Assembly (NCBI RefSeq): GCF_037893185.1
Contig: NZ_CP140772.1
Coordinates: 4,030,001 to 4,094,000, forward strand
Direction of reading: 5' to 3'
DNA from: Chitinophaga sp. 180180018-3
GTDB taxonomy: Bacteria; Bacteroidota; Bacteroidia; Chitinophagales; Chitinophagaceae
Length of the DNA stretch: 64,000 nucleotides
Shown one piece after another: positions 17,011 through 26,459 of this stretch (positions are counted from its first letter, which is position 1; every line of letters begins with the position of its first letter). Both the position numbers and the translations under genes were made by a program. The notes beneath the pieces were generated by a model. That model was not told the DNA's origin. It saw nothing but the letters and a program-made list of their open reading frames with translations, and ran no database searches.

Positions 17011-17616
17011 TTACGGGAATTTGAATGTTTTCTTTCTGGCATTGATCATATTGATTGACTTAATACTCTCACTACGTGTTAGCTTATTGCCCAGATCCTG
17101 GCCATTTTGCAGAAATGGTATTTCTTCTTTTGTCGCATATTTCCGGAAAACCCTAAACCAGCTTTCACAGCTACAATATTTGTCAAATATCCGTTTGAGA
17201 AAATCCAACAGTTCCTCCCTTGTTCCGAATCCTCCTTTCGCCGGCAATCCCGCTATCAGCAAAGCGCTCTCAAATCTATATACCTCCAGCCGCTTCCTCA
17301 GCCATGTGGAAATATCCCAGGTACTTGCATATGCAAGGGTTACTGCCGGGCCACATTTAACAGAATCATTGAGATCTTCACGGTCCAACAACGCAATGAC
17401 CACAGCAGGATCAAAAGCCTCCTTTGCAGCTATCAGCGAACGAACCAATATATCACCGGTACCAATATGTTCTGTATAAATATCCGGCAGCCATTTCAGT
17501 ATAATGGTTACTTCTTCGGGTTGCAATTCTTTTTTCCGGAAAATATAATTAACATCATAATATGAAAAGCCTGCGGCTTCAAGCTCTCCTATCATTCTTC
17601 TTTGTATCTGTCCCAT
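17011..17616 (-). CDS. Hypothetical cytosolic protein
   Basis: 201 residues starting MGQIQRRMIGELEAAGFSYY; no signal peptide or membrane segment. The sequence is mainly helical with blocks such as EEVTIILKWLPDIY, LVRSLIAAKEAFDPAVVIAL and ESALLIAGLPAKGGFGTREE. The latter half resembles the repeated helices seen in small immunity-like or HEAT-containing proteins, but I cannot place it in a family. A -7-like box TATCTTTA lies at 17634-17641. It is separated from the large operon by the terminator at 17653-17684. Confidence 0.6.
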   Translation of the reverse strand: MGQIQRRMIGELEAAGFSYYDVNYIFRKKELQPEEVTIILKWLPDIYTEHIGTGDILVRSLIAAKEAFDPAVVIALLDREDLNDSVKCGPAVTLAYASTWDISTWLRKRLEVYRFESALLIAGLPAKGGFGTREELLDFLKRIFDKYCSCESWFRVFRKYATKEEIPFLQNGQDLGNKLTRSESIKSINMINARKKTFKFP

Positions 17617-17652
17617 AGGTTCCTAAAGATATCACTCCATCTCCAATATAAT

Positions 17653-17684
17653 AAAAAAAGGGGTGGCAAGACTACCTCCCCTTT
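17653..17684 (-). terminator. Terminator of the 17-gene operon
   Basis: On the minus strand AAAGGGGAGG, an 8-base loop, then CCACCCCTTT (one internal mismatch), followed by a run of seven T. It lies 165 bp past the stop of the M20 gene and is the first terminator-like hairpin after the operon. Confidence 0.7.
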
Positions 17685-17848
17685 CATATTTTAACCATAT
17701 CCTATGAAAAACCTGATATAAAGGTATACATAGGATTATTTCTTTTCCAGTCAACTTCGTGAACGCATGATTATTCTCCGCGAATGCGTGAAATCAGCGC
17801 CTGTTAACCGTTCATTAACAACCATGCAAGCGTCTGCGTCCCAAGGTT

Positions 17849-19036
17849 TTAATTACCCAACGTCTTCAACGCGAGGTACGACATCAGTCCGGCGCCGGTT
17901 TCCAGCGCAGTTTCATCCGCATCAAAGGTAGCCGTATGAAGCCCTGAAGTAATACCCCGGGGTTCATTACGCACGCCCAACCGGTAAAAGCAGGCATCCG
18001 CCACCTGGGAATAGGAAGCAAAATCTTCTGCTGCCATCCAGATATCCAGATCCACTACCTGTTCATCGCCCAGGTACTCGCGGGCATAATCCCTGCTGGC
18101 GGCGGTGATCCTGTCTTCGTTAATCAGCACCGGGTACCCACGTACAATTTGAATATCGCAGGAGCCTTCCATGCTTTCCGCCAGGGAGACAGCCATTTTG
18201 CGGATCTTCTCATGCGCAGCCGTACGCCAGGTTTCATCCAGTGAACGGAAGGTTCCTTCCAGTTTCACTTCATCTGGAATCACGTTGCTGGCGCCACTCG
18301 CGATCATTTTGCCGAACGACAATACGGAAGGCGACAATGGATTGGCACGGCGGCTAACGATCTGCTGGAGCGCAATAACCATATGGCAGGCTATTACCAC
18401 CGGATCTATACCCAGGTTGGGCATTGCCCCATGTCCTCCTTTTCCTTTTACAGTGATATAGATCTCATCGTTGCTGGCCATGTAACAACCAGAACGGAAT
18501 CCGACCTTGCCTGCCGGTAGTTCAGGCATCACATGCTGGCCAAGGATCTGCTGCGGTCGGGGGTTCTCCAGTACACCGGCTTTGATCATCAGACTGGCTC
18601 CACCCGGAATCACTTCTTCCGCTGGCTGAAAAATAAATTTTACGGTACCTGAAAATTCATTTTTCATCCTGCTCAGTATACCGGCAACACCCAGCAATGA
18701 AGCAGTATGTACATCATGTCCGCAGGCATGCATCACCCCATTATTCTGTGAGCGATACGGTACCTCATTTAATTCCTGAATGGGCAGGGCATCGATATCG
18801 GCCCGAAGGGCCACTATCCTGTCCGATGAACCAGCACCACCCTGCAATAAAGCAACAATACCGGTATCGGCCATCCTCTCGAAGGGAATACCCAATGCCT
18901 GCAGCTTTTCTTCCACAAAAGCCGCTGTCTGGTACTCACGGTACGAAAGTTCTGGATGGGAATGAAGATGACGCCTGTTGGCAGTGGCTTCTCCCGCTAT
19001 TCCGCTGGCTAATTGCCGGATTCTTTCTTTAAGCAT
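17849..19036 (-). CDS. M20 family amidohydrolase (N-acyl hydrolase type)
   Basis: 395 residues, the normal length of M20D enzymes such as hippurate hydrolase and N-acyl-amino-acid amidohydrolase. Metal-site motifs are intact: RRHLHSHPELSYREYQ, ALRADIDALPI, MHACGHDVHTA, FIFQPAEEVIPGGA with the catalytic Glu pair, and a C-terminal SGLHTATFDAD histidine. The dimerisation domain with GGHGAMPNLGIDPVVIA lies in the middle. No signal peptide, so it acts in the cytosol on an imported or internally formed amide. Last gene of the operon; its start overlaps the end of the DHDPS-family gene by 8 bp, implying coupled translation. Confidence 0.88.
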   Translation of the reverse strand: MLKERIRQLASGIAGEATANRRHLHSHPELSYREYQTAAFVEEKLQALGIPFERMADTGIVALLQGGAGSSDRIVALRADIDALPIQELNEVPYRSQNNGVMHACGHDVHTASLLGVAGILSRMKNEFSGTVKFIFQPAEEVIPGGASLMIKAGVLENPRPQQILGQHVMPELPAGKVGFRSGCYMASNDEIYITVKGKGGHGAMPNLGIDPVVIACHMVIALQQIVSRRANPLSPSVLSFGKMIASGASNVIPDEVKLEGTFRSLDETWRTAAHEKIRKMAVSLAESMEGSCDIQIVRGYPVLINEDRITAASRDYAREYLGDEQVVDLDIWMAAEDFASYSQVADACFYRLGVRNEPRGITSGLHTATFDADETALETGAGLMSYLALKTLGN

Positions 19037-20108
19037 GTAATAACAATTTTTTTATGCTGTCCTGTGATAAAAATTCCTTTACAAAATTATCATCGGTCAG
19101 GTGAGGATATGCCGCTGTTACCCGATCTATTTCCGCTGCCTGCCCCGGAGAAAGCACTTCGTGATCTTCCAGGCACCAGGTTCCTTCCATCAGTCCCTGC
19201 CTGCGCAACACTTCATGGATACCGGCTATAGATCCGCGGAAAGCGTGGGAAGGATCAAAGATGGCAGCATTCATATCTGTTACCGCAATCCCCTCCTTCA
19301 GCAACTCACCCGCCCCTTTATAATCTTCAAGTATACAATTTTTTATCCGGGCAAACAGGGTTGTTACCTGTTTAGTCCATACAGACCAATGTCCGAGCAG
19401 CCCTCCGGCGAATCCTTTTTCTACGATACGCCCGTTGACATTAAACCGATAGGTAGTGAGCAGATCCGCCACAATATTGTCGTCGTTCCCCGTATACAAC
19501 GCTATCTGTTCCGGCCGGGACGAGCAGGCCACTGCCCTGACCACGTCGAGTGTCTGATAGCGGTTAAACGGCGCTGTTTTAATTGCTTTCACATTTGGGA
19601 TCTCCACCAGCTGCTCCCAGAAGGAATAGCTGAAAATACGGCCCCCTACTGATGGCTGCAGATAAAAACCAAATACAGGTATCAGCACCGCCACTGCCCG
19701 GACGTGTGCCAGCAATTCTTCTTCCGTTTTATCCTGTAAACCGCCCAGGCTCAGCAAGCCGATATGATAACCATATTTCAGTGCCAGCCGGGCTTCCTCA
19801 AGCGCCTGCGGAGTGGGACCGCAGATGCCCGCCACCTTGATAAATGGCCGTTGCAGGCCTGCCGCTTCAATTTCTTCCGCAGCGATGCGTAATACCGCTT
19901 CCAGCAGGTTGATATCGGGGCGCCTAATGGCAAACTGTGTGGTATGCACGCCCACGGCTACTCCACCCACACCACTGGCGATGTAATAACGGGTTAGCAG
20001 GCGCTGCCTGTTCTCGTTGAGCTGCCGTTGCTCATTCAGCGCCAGCGGATGCGCAGGAATAATAGTGCCGCCGTATAATAACTGTGCTATGTCTTTTTCC
20101 ATCATCAT
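19029..20108 (-). CDS. DHDPS-family (class I aldolase) lyase
   Basis: 359 residues from the ATG at 20108, chosen because it follows the previous stop by 4 bp and an AGAAGG site; the codons at 20105 and 20102 are alternatives. DHDPS/NAL-fold enzymes cleave or form carbon-carbon bonds to pyruvate through a Schiff base. Seen here: YGGTIIPAHPLALN, GVGGVAVGVHTTQFAIR, GYHIGLLSLGGL, and NVKAIKTAPFNRYQT with the expected lysine. The middle of the family motif GTTGE is replaced by HTTQF, so the substrate is probably not that of DapA. With the dehydratase at 33041, it could be the aldolase step of a sugar-acid pathway. Confidence 0.8.
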   Translation of the reverse strand: MMMEKDIAQLLYGGTIIPAHPLALNEQRQLNENRQRLLTRYYIASGVGGVAVGVHTTQFAIRRPDINLLEAVLRIAAEEIEAAGLQRPFIKVAGICGPTPQALEEARLALKYGYHIGLLSLGGLQDKTEEELLAHVRAVAVLIPVFGFYLQPSVGGRIFSYSFWEQLVEIPNVKAIKTAPFNRYQTLDVVRAVACSSRPEQIALYTGNDDNIVADLLTTYRFNVNGRIVEKGFAGGLLGHWSVWTKQVTTLFARIKNCILEDYKGAGELLKEGIAVTDMNAAIFDPSHAFRGSIAGIHEVLRRQGLMEGTWCLEDHEVLSPGQAAEIDRVTAAYPHLTDDNFVKEFLSQDSIKKLLLHA

Positions 20109-20112
20109 TGTT

Positions 20113-21129
20113 TTAAAATTGTCCTTCTCTTTCCTGGAAATGCGTGGCTTTACCTGTAGTGCGTCCGCCTTCATCCAGCCATGCCGCGGTGAGTCCGATC
20201 ATTTGTTTCAGGGATACCTGCGGATAACCGAACAGGCGGAAACTCTCTGCGGCGTTGCTGAGCAGGGCGGTAGACTGCTCTTCATTTTCAAACAGCGGCT
20301 GCCTGCCGAAGATTTTTCCGAATTCCTTAGCAATCCATCGCACCGGCGCTGTTTCAGGCCCGGTGATGTTCAGCAGCTTCGAAGGCACGCTGCAATGCAA
20401 CAGGCTACGCAATGCCATCTCATTGGCATCTCCCTGCCAGATCACGTTCACATGCCCCATCCGGATATCAATCGGCCGGCCTTCTTTGACCGCCTTTGCG
20501 ATTTCCAGCAGCACACCATATTGCAGATCGTTCGCATAATTGAGCCGGTAAATAAGCACCGGGGTATCGTATTTTCCTGAGAAATGCTGAAAAATGCGTT
20601 CCCGGCCCAGGCAGGATTGCCCGTATTCGCCTACCGGCGCCGGTGCCATGCTTTCATCCGCCCCGCCCGAAGCCACTGGCGTAAAGGGATACACATTACC
20701 GGTAGAGTATACCACTATGCGGGAATGTTTATATTTTTCCGCTACACGCCCGGGCAGATAAGTATTCATGGCCCAGGTGAATGCTTCCTTGCCGGTAGTA
20801 CCAAACTTGGTACCCGCGAGGTATAGCACATTTTTCACGTCGGGCAGGGCCTGCAAATCAGCGTCGTTCATCAGGTCGGCCGCGATAGTTTCCACACCAT
20901 AGGATGCCAGCTGTTCTTTCAGACCAGGCTCGGTTAAACGGGATACCCCGATCACACGTTTTGAAATGCCTGCTTTGTCAATGGCCTGCTTCGCCAGTTT
21001 CGCCAAACTGGGTCCTATTTTTCCTCCTACGCCGAGGATGAGGATATCGCCGTCAATGGCTGCCATATCCGATACTAATGCTGCCGAAGGTTGCAGCAGC
21101 TTGTCCACCAGTTTTTCCAGTTCTTTCAT
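20113..21129 (-). CDS. NAD(P)-binding epimerase/dehydratase-like protein
   Basis: 338 residues. The Rossmann motif GVGGKIGPSLAKLAKQ lies at about residues 33-48, preceded by a 25-residue helical lead. NVLYLAGTKFGTTG and VVYSTGNVYPFTP follow the extended-SDR fold. The usual YxxxK active site reads EYGQSCLGRE, with Cys in place of Lys, which is unusual and may mean a changed reaction. It ends 4 bp before the DHDPS-family gene. The 133 bp upstream (21130-21262) is the largest gap in the operon and contains only a short GCAGC hairpin. Confidence 0.8.
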   Translation of the reverse strand: MKELEKLVDKLLQPSAALVSDMAAIDGDILILGVGGKIGPSLAKLAKQAIDKAGISKRVIGVSRLTEPGLKEQLASYGVETIAADLMNDADLQALPDVKNVLYLAGTKFGTTGKEAFTWAMNTYLPGRVAEKYKHSRIVVYSTGNVYPFTPVASGGADESMAPAPVGEYGQSCLGRERIFQHFSGKYDTPVLIYRLNYANDLQYGVLLEIAKAVKEGRPIDIRMGHVNVIWQGDANEMALRSLLHCSVPSKLLNITGPETAPVRWIAKEFGKIFGRQPLFENEEQSTALLSNAAESFRLFGYPQVSLKQMIGLTAAWLDEGGRTTGKATHFQEREGQF

Positions 21130-21262
21130 ATGTTGTTATTTTTTTTCGGGAGATGAGTACGCACGCAGATTCCCTGGCGGCAACCTATGCCCCGCCTCCG
21201 GTTATCAAACCAGCGTGTCTGTTGTTTATTTTATTGAATAGCGCAGCGAAGCTGCATACCTG

Positions 21263-22639
21263 TTACATTTTTTCGATGACTTTTTTTTCCGTAGATAATA
21301 CTGTAGCAACGCTATGCTGTTGACCCCAGCTTCTGAGTTTATAACCATAAAATGCGTAAAACATCAGGTAGAGATAACAGGGAAACAATACCCAGTAAGC
21401 CAGGCGAACATTATACACATCCGCCACCAGGCCATATATCACCGGCAACACAGCGTTGCCGCATAACCCCATGATCATGACAGAGGCGCCCAGCTTCGTA
21501 AAGCGCCCCAGTCCATCCAGCGCCAGTGGCCATATACCGGCCCATACCAATGAATTGGCGAAACCCAGCATCACCACAAACCAGATAGAAATATCTGTTG
21601 TATGCCCCAGCAATGTCACTTCTCCATGCAGGTAAATAATTCCCAACGTAAACATCGCTCCTAATACAGTACATATCCGCAATGCAACGGCCTGGCTGAT
21701 TACCCGCGGAATCAACACAATGCCCAGCAGGTAACCGCAGATGGTCACAAACAGCGTATATGAAGGAAATGTTTTCGCCTCCAGCAACGGAATATGCATC
21801 GATCCTGCATAACCGATGATGGTATCTATTGCCACTACCTGTGTACCCACATGCAGGAAAATGGCCAGCGCTCCCAGTATCAGATGAGGGAACCCGAAAA
21901 TGCTGGTCTTGCCGGCATTAGCAGAAGCTACAGCTTTATCTTCATGCTCGGTATCTATTTCCGGCAACGGCGAAAATCTTACCAGGCAACCCAATCCGAA
22001 CAATACCGCCGACACTACCGCATAAGGCGCTATCACCCGGCGGATCAATGCGTCCAGTACCGCGGCGCGCGCCTCACCTTTCATCGTTGCCAGTTCTTTG
22101 AACAGATTGCCATCCGTTGCCTTCAGGATCACCGCAGCGAAGATCAGCGGCGCAATGATGCCAGCGCCCTTGTTACAGATCCCCATGATGCTGATGCGCG
22201 CAGCTGCACTCTCCTTCGGGCCCAGTATCGTGATGTATGGATTGGCGGCCGTTTGTAACACGGCCAGTCCAAGGCCGATGATAAACAATCCGGCCAGAAA
22301 TATTTCGTAAGTACGTGTATACGCTGCCGGTAGAAAAATCAGCGCACCCACCGACATTACCCAGAAGCCGATCATCATGCCTTTCTTGAAACCTACTGCT
22401 TTCAGCAGATAGGAAGCCGGTACCGACATAAAAAAATAGGAGATATAGAATGCAAAAGCCACCAGGTAGGATTGGAAATTGCTCAACTCACAGGCTATCT
22501 TGAAATATGGTATCAGGATAGCATTTACCCAGGTCACGAAACCAAAAACAAAAAAGAGTAATCCCACCATCAATATGGAAATAACCGTATCTCTTTTGCT
22601 GAGCGAGCCTGCTGTTACCGTGGCAGTGCGTTGTTTCAT
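21263..22639 (-). CDS. FucP-type sugar:proton symporter (MFS)
   Basis: 458 residues with about 12 membrane helices. The blocks GFVTWVNAILIPYFK, SNFQSYLVAFAFYISYFFM, PASYLLKAVGFKKGM and VLQTAANPYITILGPKESAA are hallmarks of the L-fucose/glucose-galactose permease group. Inner membrane importer for a monosaccharide-like substrate. It is the second predicted importer in this operon besides the sodium:solute symporter at 29280. Its stop precedes the epimerase gene by 133 bp. Confidence 0.9.
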   Translation of the reverse strand: MKQRTATVTAGSLSKRDTVISILMVGLLFFVFGFVTWVNAILIPYFKIACELSNFQSYLVAFAFYISYFFMSVPASYLLKAVGFKKGMMIGFWVMSVGALIFLPAAYTRTYEIFLAGLFIIGLGLAVLQTAANPYITILGPKESAAARISIMGICNKGAGIIAPLIFAAVILKATDGNLFKELATMKGEARAAVLDALIRRVIAPYAVVSAVLFGLGCLVRFSPLPEIDTEHEDKAVASANAGKTSIFGFPHLILGALAIFLHVGTQVVAIDTIIGYAGSMHIPLLEAKTFPSYTLFVTICGYLLGIVLIPRVISQAVALRICTVLGAMFTLGIIYLHGEVTLLGHTTDISIWFVVMLGFANSLVWAGIWPLALDGLGRFTKLGASVMIMGLCGNAVLPVIYGLVADVYNVRLAYWVLFPCYLYLMFYAFYGYKLRSWGQQHSVATVLSTEKKVIEKM

Positions 22640-22655
22640 CGTCCGTTTTTTTAAG

Positions 22656-23996
22656 CTATAGTGTAGGTTCCCATCCCGGCTGGTATTCCCTTTGCCAGAA
22701 TTTTTGTGCAGCTTTATCGTTCAGGATATGCCCGTTTGTAGCATCTATGTGCAGGGCATTCCCCGAGCGCAACGCAATGTTCCCCAGCTGACATAACAAA
22801 GTGCTTTGATGGCCTCCTGTTATGTCAGCATTTAACGCAGTGCCTTTGCGTATGCCATCGAAGAAATTGCGGATATGCAGCGCATCCAGGCTTTCCGCCG
22901 GATTGGTCAGGTTGCGCGGATCTATGATATCTTCGTTCTTCACTGTTTTCACTACTTTATTATCCAGGTCAAAAACCGTATAGGCGTTACCGTCAATTAC
23001 CAGCGATCCTTTTTCTCCGTAGAAAATCACGCCTACAGAAGTACCTTCTTCTGTGCGGCCGTTGCAGCTGCGTCCTTCCCATACCATGCTGGTATTATTC
23101 GGAAATTCCAGGGTGATCACCTGCGTATCGGGCGTTTCCCAATCGTCTTTATAACGGTAACGGCCCCCCGCAGAAGTAACCCTGACAGGATACTCCACTC
23201 CCAGCCCCCAGCGCATGAGGTCTACCATATGCGTGCCGTTGTTCAGCGCTTCGCCGGTGCCCCAGTTCCAGAACCAGTGCCAGTTGTAATGCAACAGGTT
23301 ATCTTTGAAGGCGCGGCGTGGCGCCGGTCCCTGCCAGAGATCGTAGTTAAGCCATTCCGGTACCGGCGCTTCCTTTCCGAAGCCGATCGATAGACGGTTG
23401 TTGGTATACCAGCCTTTCGCGAAATACGCACGACCGATCGTACCTTCTTTTACTTCGCGGATTGCGGCCACCACATTGGGCCACGACCGGCGCTGATTCC
23501 CCATCTGGATCACTCGTTTGTATTTACCGGCTACCTGTACCAACAGTTCTCCTTCATGCGGATTATGACTGCAGGGTTTCTCCAGGTATACATGTTTTCC
23601 GGCCTTCGCTGCAAGAATCGCAGCAGGAGCATGCCAGTGATCAGGCGCTGCGATCACCAGTGCGTCCAGGTCTTTATTCTCCAATGCCTTCCTGAAATCA
23701 GGCACGGCTTTAGGCTGCGAGTGCTGCAGCTTATTAACGGCGTCGATACATTTAGCAGCAGCACGAACATCTACATCCGATACTGAAATGATTTCACAGT
23801 CCTGTTGCTTTGCATAATTGCTCGCCAATGCAAAACCCCGGGAATTCACCCCCATCATACCAACCCTGATCCGGTCGTTTGCTCCTAATATGCGTGCATA
23901 GCTTTTAGCGCTCATACCTGGTATCAGTCCGCCTATGGCGATAGCGGCCGTTCCCTGCGCCGTCTTCCTGATAAAATCTCTGCGGGAGGATGTCAT
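22656..23996 (-). CDS. Tat-exported Gfo/Idh/MocA oxidoreductase
   Basis: 446 residues. A twin-arginine signal SRRDFIRKTAQGTAAIAIGG is followed by the NAD(P)-binding start IRVGMMGVNSRGFALASNYA. The domain pair is complete: DALVIAAPDHWHAPAAILAA, KHVYLEKPCSHNPHEG with the conserved EKP, and the C-terminal beta sheet with NGTHMVDLMRWGLG. Bacteroidota have many such exported enzymes, some of which hydrolyse or oxidise sugars with a bound cofactor. It follows the second Gfo-type gene by 8 bp. Confidence 0.88.
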   Translation of the reverse strand: MTSSRRDFIRKTAQGTAAIAIGGLIPGMSAKSYARILGANDRIRVGMMGVNSRGFALASNYAKQQDCEIISVSDVDVRAAAKCIDAVNKLQHSQPKAVPDFRKALENKDLDALVIAAPDHWHAPAAILAAKAGKHVYLEKPCSHNPHEGELLVQVAGKYKRVIQMGNQRRSWPNVVAAIREVKEGTIGRAYFAKGWYTNNRLSIGFGKEAPVPEWLNYDLWQGPAPRRAFKDNLLHYNWHWFWNWGTGEALNNGTHMVDLMRWGLGVEYPVRVTSAGGRYRYKDDWETPDTQVITLEFPNNTSMVWEGRSCNGRTEEGTSVGVIFYGEKGSLVIDGNAYTVFDLDNKVVKTVKNEDIIDPRNLTNPAESLDALHIRNFFDGIRKGTALNADITGGHQSTLLCQLGNIALRSGNALHIDATNGHILNDKAAQKFWQREYQPGWEPTL

Positions 23997-24004
23997 ATGG
24001 TCAA

Positions 24005-25048
24005 TTATTTTTTAAGTTGTTCTTTTGCGTTTCGGAACATCTCTTCGAGCTTCACCGGTTCACCATTTCGTTTCCTGCTTTCGGCAGCTGCTTCCATGAA
24101 TGCCAGTATCTCCAGTGTTTCTTCGGGTTTCACTGGTGGCACGCCTGTTCTGAAGAAAGCGGCGATCTGTTGTACGAGGCCGTCATAGCCTTTGAAAGGC
24201 CCTAACGGCATTCCTCCTTTTTCACCGAATACATGGCCGCCGTAATCGTCGGGCCCCGAGCGCGTGCCGCGGAAAGTACCGATACGGTCGGCGTCCCACG
24301 TGCCTACCACCACATCTGCACCCGGTGTATAGAAACGAGTAACCGTAGTACAACCTGTGCCCATCACCGTATACAGGGTTTCCACGCCGTGAATACCATA
24401 CCAGAACAGATCGGAATGCGTTTTTTCCATAGGTGCCGGGCTATAGGTATCGGCGCCGAGCACCCTGCCTATTGCGCCTTCTTTCGCTACCTTCTGCGCA
24501 CTCTCCATGAAACGCAAAGAAGATGCTGAAAATACCGGTGCCTGATGTTGCTGCGCCAGCTCAAAGATCTTCATGGCATCCACCAGGGAGGCAGCCATTG
24601 GCTTATCGATAAATACTTTTTTGCCTGCTTTCAGCGCCGGTGCCGCCTGCGCCAGGTGAGGCCGGCCATCATTGGATTCCACCAGCACCGCATCTACCTG
24701 TGCCAGTAGCGCATCCATGGAGTCGACAATGGTTACTCCCATCTTCCTGATCTCCTCTGTAAACCCCGGAAGGCGTTGCTGATTATGGGCTATATCCGGA
24801 CTGGTCTGCGGAAACGCCGCCACTATCTTCATTCCTTCCAATCCGGGTACTGGCACCGGGTTGTTGAATGCCTTCGTAAATGCAACAGCATGGCTGGTAT
24901 CCAGCCCGATGATGCCAATCCGCAGATCTGCGGCCGGCTGCGATGCAGCAAGGCTGCTGAGTGGTCCCAGGCTTCCCAGTAAACCAGCTCCTACGCCGGT
25001 AATGGCGGTATTACGGATAAAACTGCGCCTGTTGATGTTTGCTTTCAT
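24005..25048 (-). CDS. Tat-exported Gfo/Idh/MocA oxidoreductase
   Basis: 347 residues. Tat signal NRRSFIRNTAITGVGAGLLG, then LRIGIIGLDTSHAVAFTKAF. The conserved KP pair is in KKVFIDKPMAASLVDAM, preceded by VDAVLVESNDGRPHLAQAAP. It is shorter than the neighbouring 446-residue enzyme and belongs to a different subgroup. Middle member of three consecutive exported Gfo/Idh/MocA genes with 8 and 21 bp gaps. Confidence 0.87.
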   Translation of the reverse strand: MKANINRRSFIRNTAITGVGAGLLGSLGPLSSLAASQPAADLRIGIIGLDTSHAVAFTKAFNNPVPVPGLEGMKIVAAFPQTSPDIAHNQQRLPGFTEEIRKMGVTIVDSMDALLAQVDAVLVESNDGRPHLAQAAPALKAGKKVFIDKPMAASLVDAMKIFELAQQHQAPVFSASSLRFMESAQKVAKEGAIGRVLGADTYSPAPMEKTHSDLFWYGIHGVETLYTVMGTGCTTVTRFYTPGADVVVGTWDADRIGTFRGTRSGPDDYGGHVFGEKGGMPLGPFKGYDGLVQQIAAFFRTGVPPVKPEETLEILAFMEAAAESRKRNGEPVKLEEMFRNAKEQLKK

Positions 25049-25069
25049 GATATGGATATTTGATAGCAG

Positions 25070-26434
25070 TTATTCCAATCGTTTTGCTATTGACAATGCA
25101 TGTGTAGTGGTATAATATTTTGCCAGCATTCCCGGCACTTCCCAGGCTGGCATACTGCCTGTTTTTACATACTCCAGGAACTGTGTCATCACCTTGCTGA
25201 ACAGCGCTTCATGCTTTTTAATATAGTGCCCGGGTATCACTACCTCCCAGCTCTTCCCCGCCGGCTTCAGCGCGATGCCTGGGTAGCTGCTTTCCAGTTT
25301 TGCAAAAGCTGCCTGTAACTGACTCGTATAGCCGGCACCGGTAGTCGCCGGTTCTATATACAATACCGGCTGGTATTGCTGCTCCTTATCCTGGCGTATT
25401 ACCAACGCTGCTTTACTGCCCTTCAACAAAGAGTAATGTGTGTCTCCTCCTCCTGCCGGAGCTTCGTAATCCCATTGCACCGAAATGCGCGCATGCACAC
25501 CCCGGATCGTATAATCGAATGCTCCATTGGCATATACTTTCAACAGACTGTCTTTGCCCGTTACTTCTTTCAGTGCAGGTGAAAACTGTGATTCACCGGT
25601 TATTTCACTGTATTGATGCAGGTTCAGCACCGTGGGCCACGTGGTAGCGGAATCTACGTGAATATCTTTCCGGTAATCGAGTACCTGCCCGGGGAAACAG
25701 GTCCACTGCACCAGGTCTGCCAGGTGCGTGGTCACATCTGTAATCCCTTCTCCCTGCTGCCTTACATCCATATACCAGGATGGACGCACGAGGTTACGGC
25801 CGGCGACTGTTTTTTTGAAATGGTGTACACTTTTTTTGATGACAGCGGGATCAGCCTGGCTGCCTTGCTGCAGGGTACCGAATAGCTCCGGCAAAAGCGA
25901 CAACTCTCTTTGTAATACATTATGGATCTCATAACGCTCGGTCATGATATCATACAATTGCGTCTTATGCGCTGCGGCCTCCCTGAATGCCGTCTGCAGG
26001 GAATCGAACCCCGCTGCGTCAATTGCCATTGGCTTATCCGCCAGTACATGCATGCCTGCATGTACAGAACGGCCGATATACATCGGCTTCAACCGGTTAT
26101 TGCCGGCGAGTATAACAATATTTCCGAGAGGACATTGCAACATCTGCTGCAGATAATCTCCGCCGGTGTATACTTTCGTTCCCCAATGTACTGCCGGACT
26201 ATCCTGCCGGTTATAGGCTGCCACCCGCTGCAAATACTGATCCAGTTCGGGACCACCCGGGGCATATACCTGTATGACGGTATCGATCCCCGGATACATC
26301 TGTTGCTGTACCAGCGATGCGTGGAAATGGCCAGGATCCAGTGCGATCAACTGCATGGTAGCTTTTTTTTCTGGTTGATGTGTACAGGACAACCACAATG
26401 TGGCAATACCTATAAAAGTAATGTTTTGTCTCAT
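25070..26434 (-). CDS. Gfo/Idh/MocA-like lipoprotein oxidoreductase
   Basis: 454 residues. A lipoprotein signal ends at the Cys of LWLSCTHQ. The N-terminal domain has MQLIALDPGHFHASLVQQQM and NIVILAGNNRLKPMYIGRSV, then HVLADKPMAIDAAGFDSL, where the DKP replaces the canonical EKP. The long C-terminal domain (ITDVTTHLADLVQWTCFPGQ, PTVLNLHQYSEITGESQF, HYIKKHEALFSKVMTQFLEY) matches the putative oxidoreductase C-terminal domain common in Bacteroidota. It is anchored in the periplasm or outer membrane. Third of the Gfo-type series, 25 bp after the PQQ dehydrogenase gene. Confidence 0.82.
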   Translation of the reverse strand: MRQNITFIGIATLWLSCTHQPEKKATMQLIALDPGHFHASLVQQQMYPGIDTVIQVYAPGGPELDQYLQRVAAYNRQDSPAVHWGTKVYTGGDYLQQMLQCPLGNIVILAGNNRLKPMYIGRSVHAGMHVLADKPMAIDAAGFDSLQTAFREAAAHKTQLYDIMTERYEIHNVLQRELSLLPELFGTLQQGSQADPAVIKKSVHHFKKTVAGRNLVRPSWYMDVRQQGEGITDVTTHLADLVQWTCFPGQVLDYRKDIHVDSATTWPTVLNLHQYSEITGESQFSPALKEVTGKDSLLKVYANGAFDYTIRGVHARISVQWDYEAPAGGGDTHYSLLKGSKAALVIRQDKEQQYQPVLYIEPATTGAGYTSQLQAAFAKLESSYPGIALKPAGKSWEVVIPGHYIKKHEALFSKVMTQFLEYVKTGSMPAWEVPGMLAKYYTTTHALSIAKRLE

Positions 26435-26459
26435 CCGGTTATTTTTTTTACCGAGAACG

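Noticed and set aside
21130..21262. Internal promoter in the 133-bp operon gap
   Set aside because: No TTTG/TAnnTTTG pair at proper spacing was found on the minus strand.
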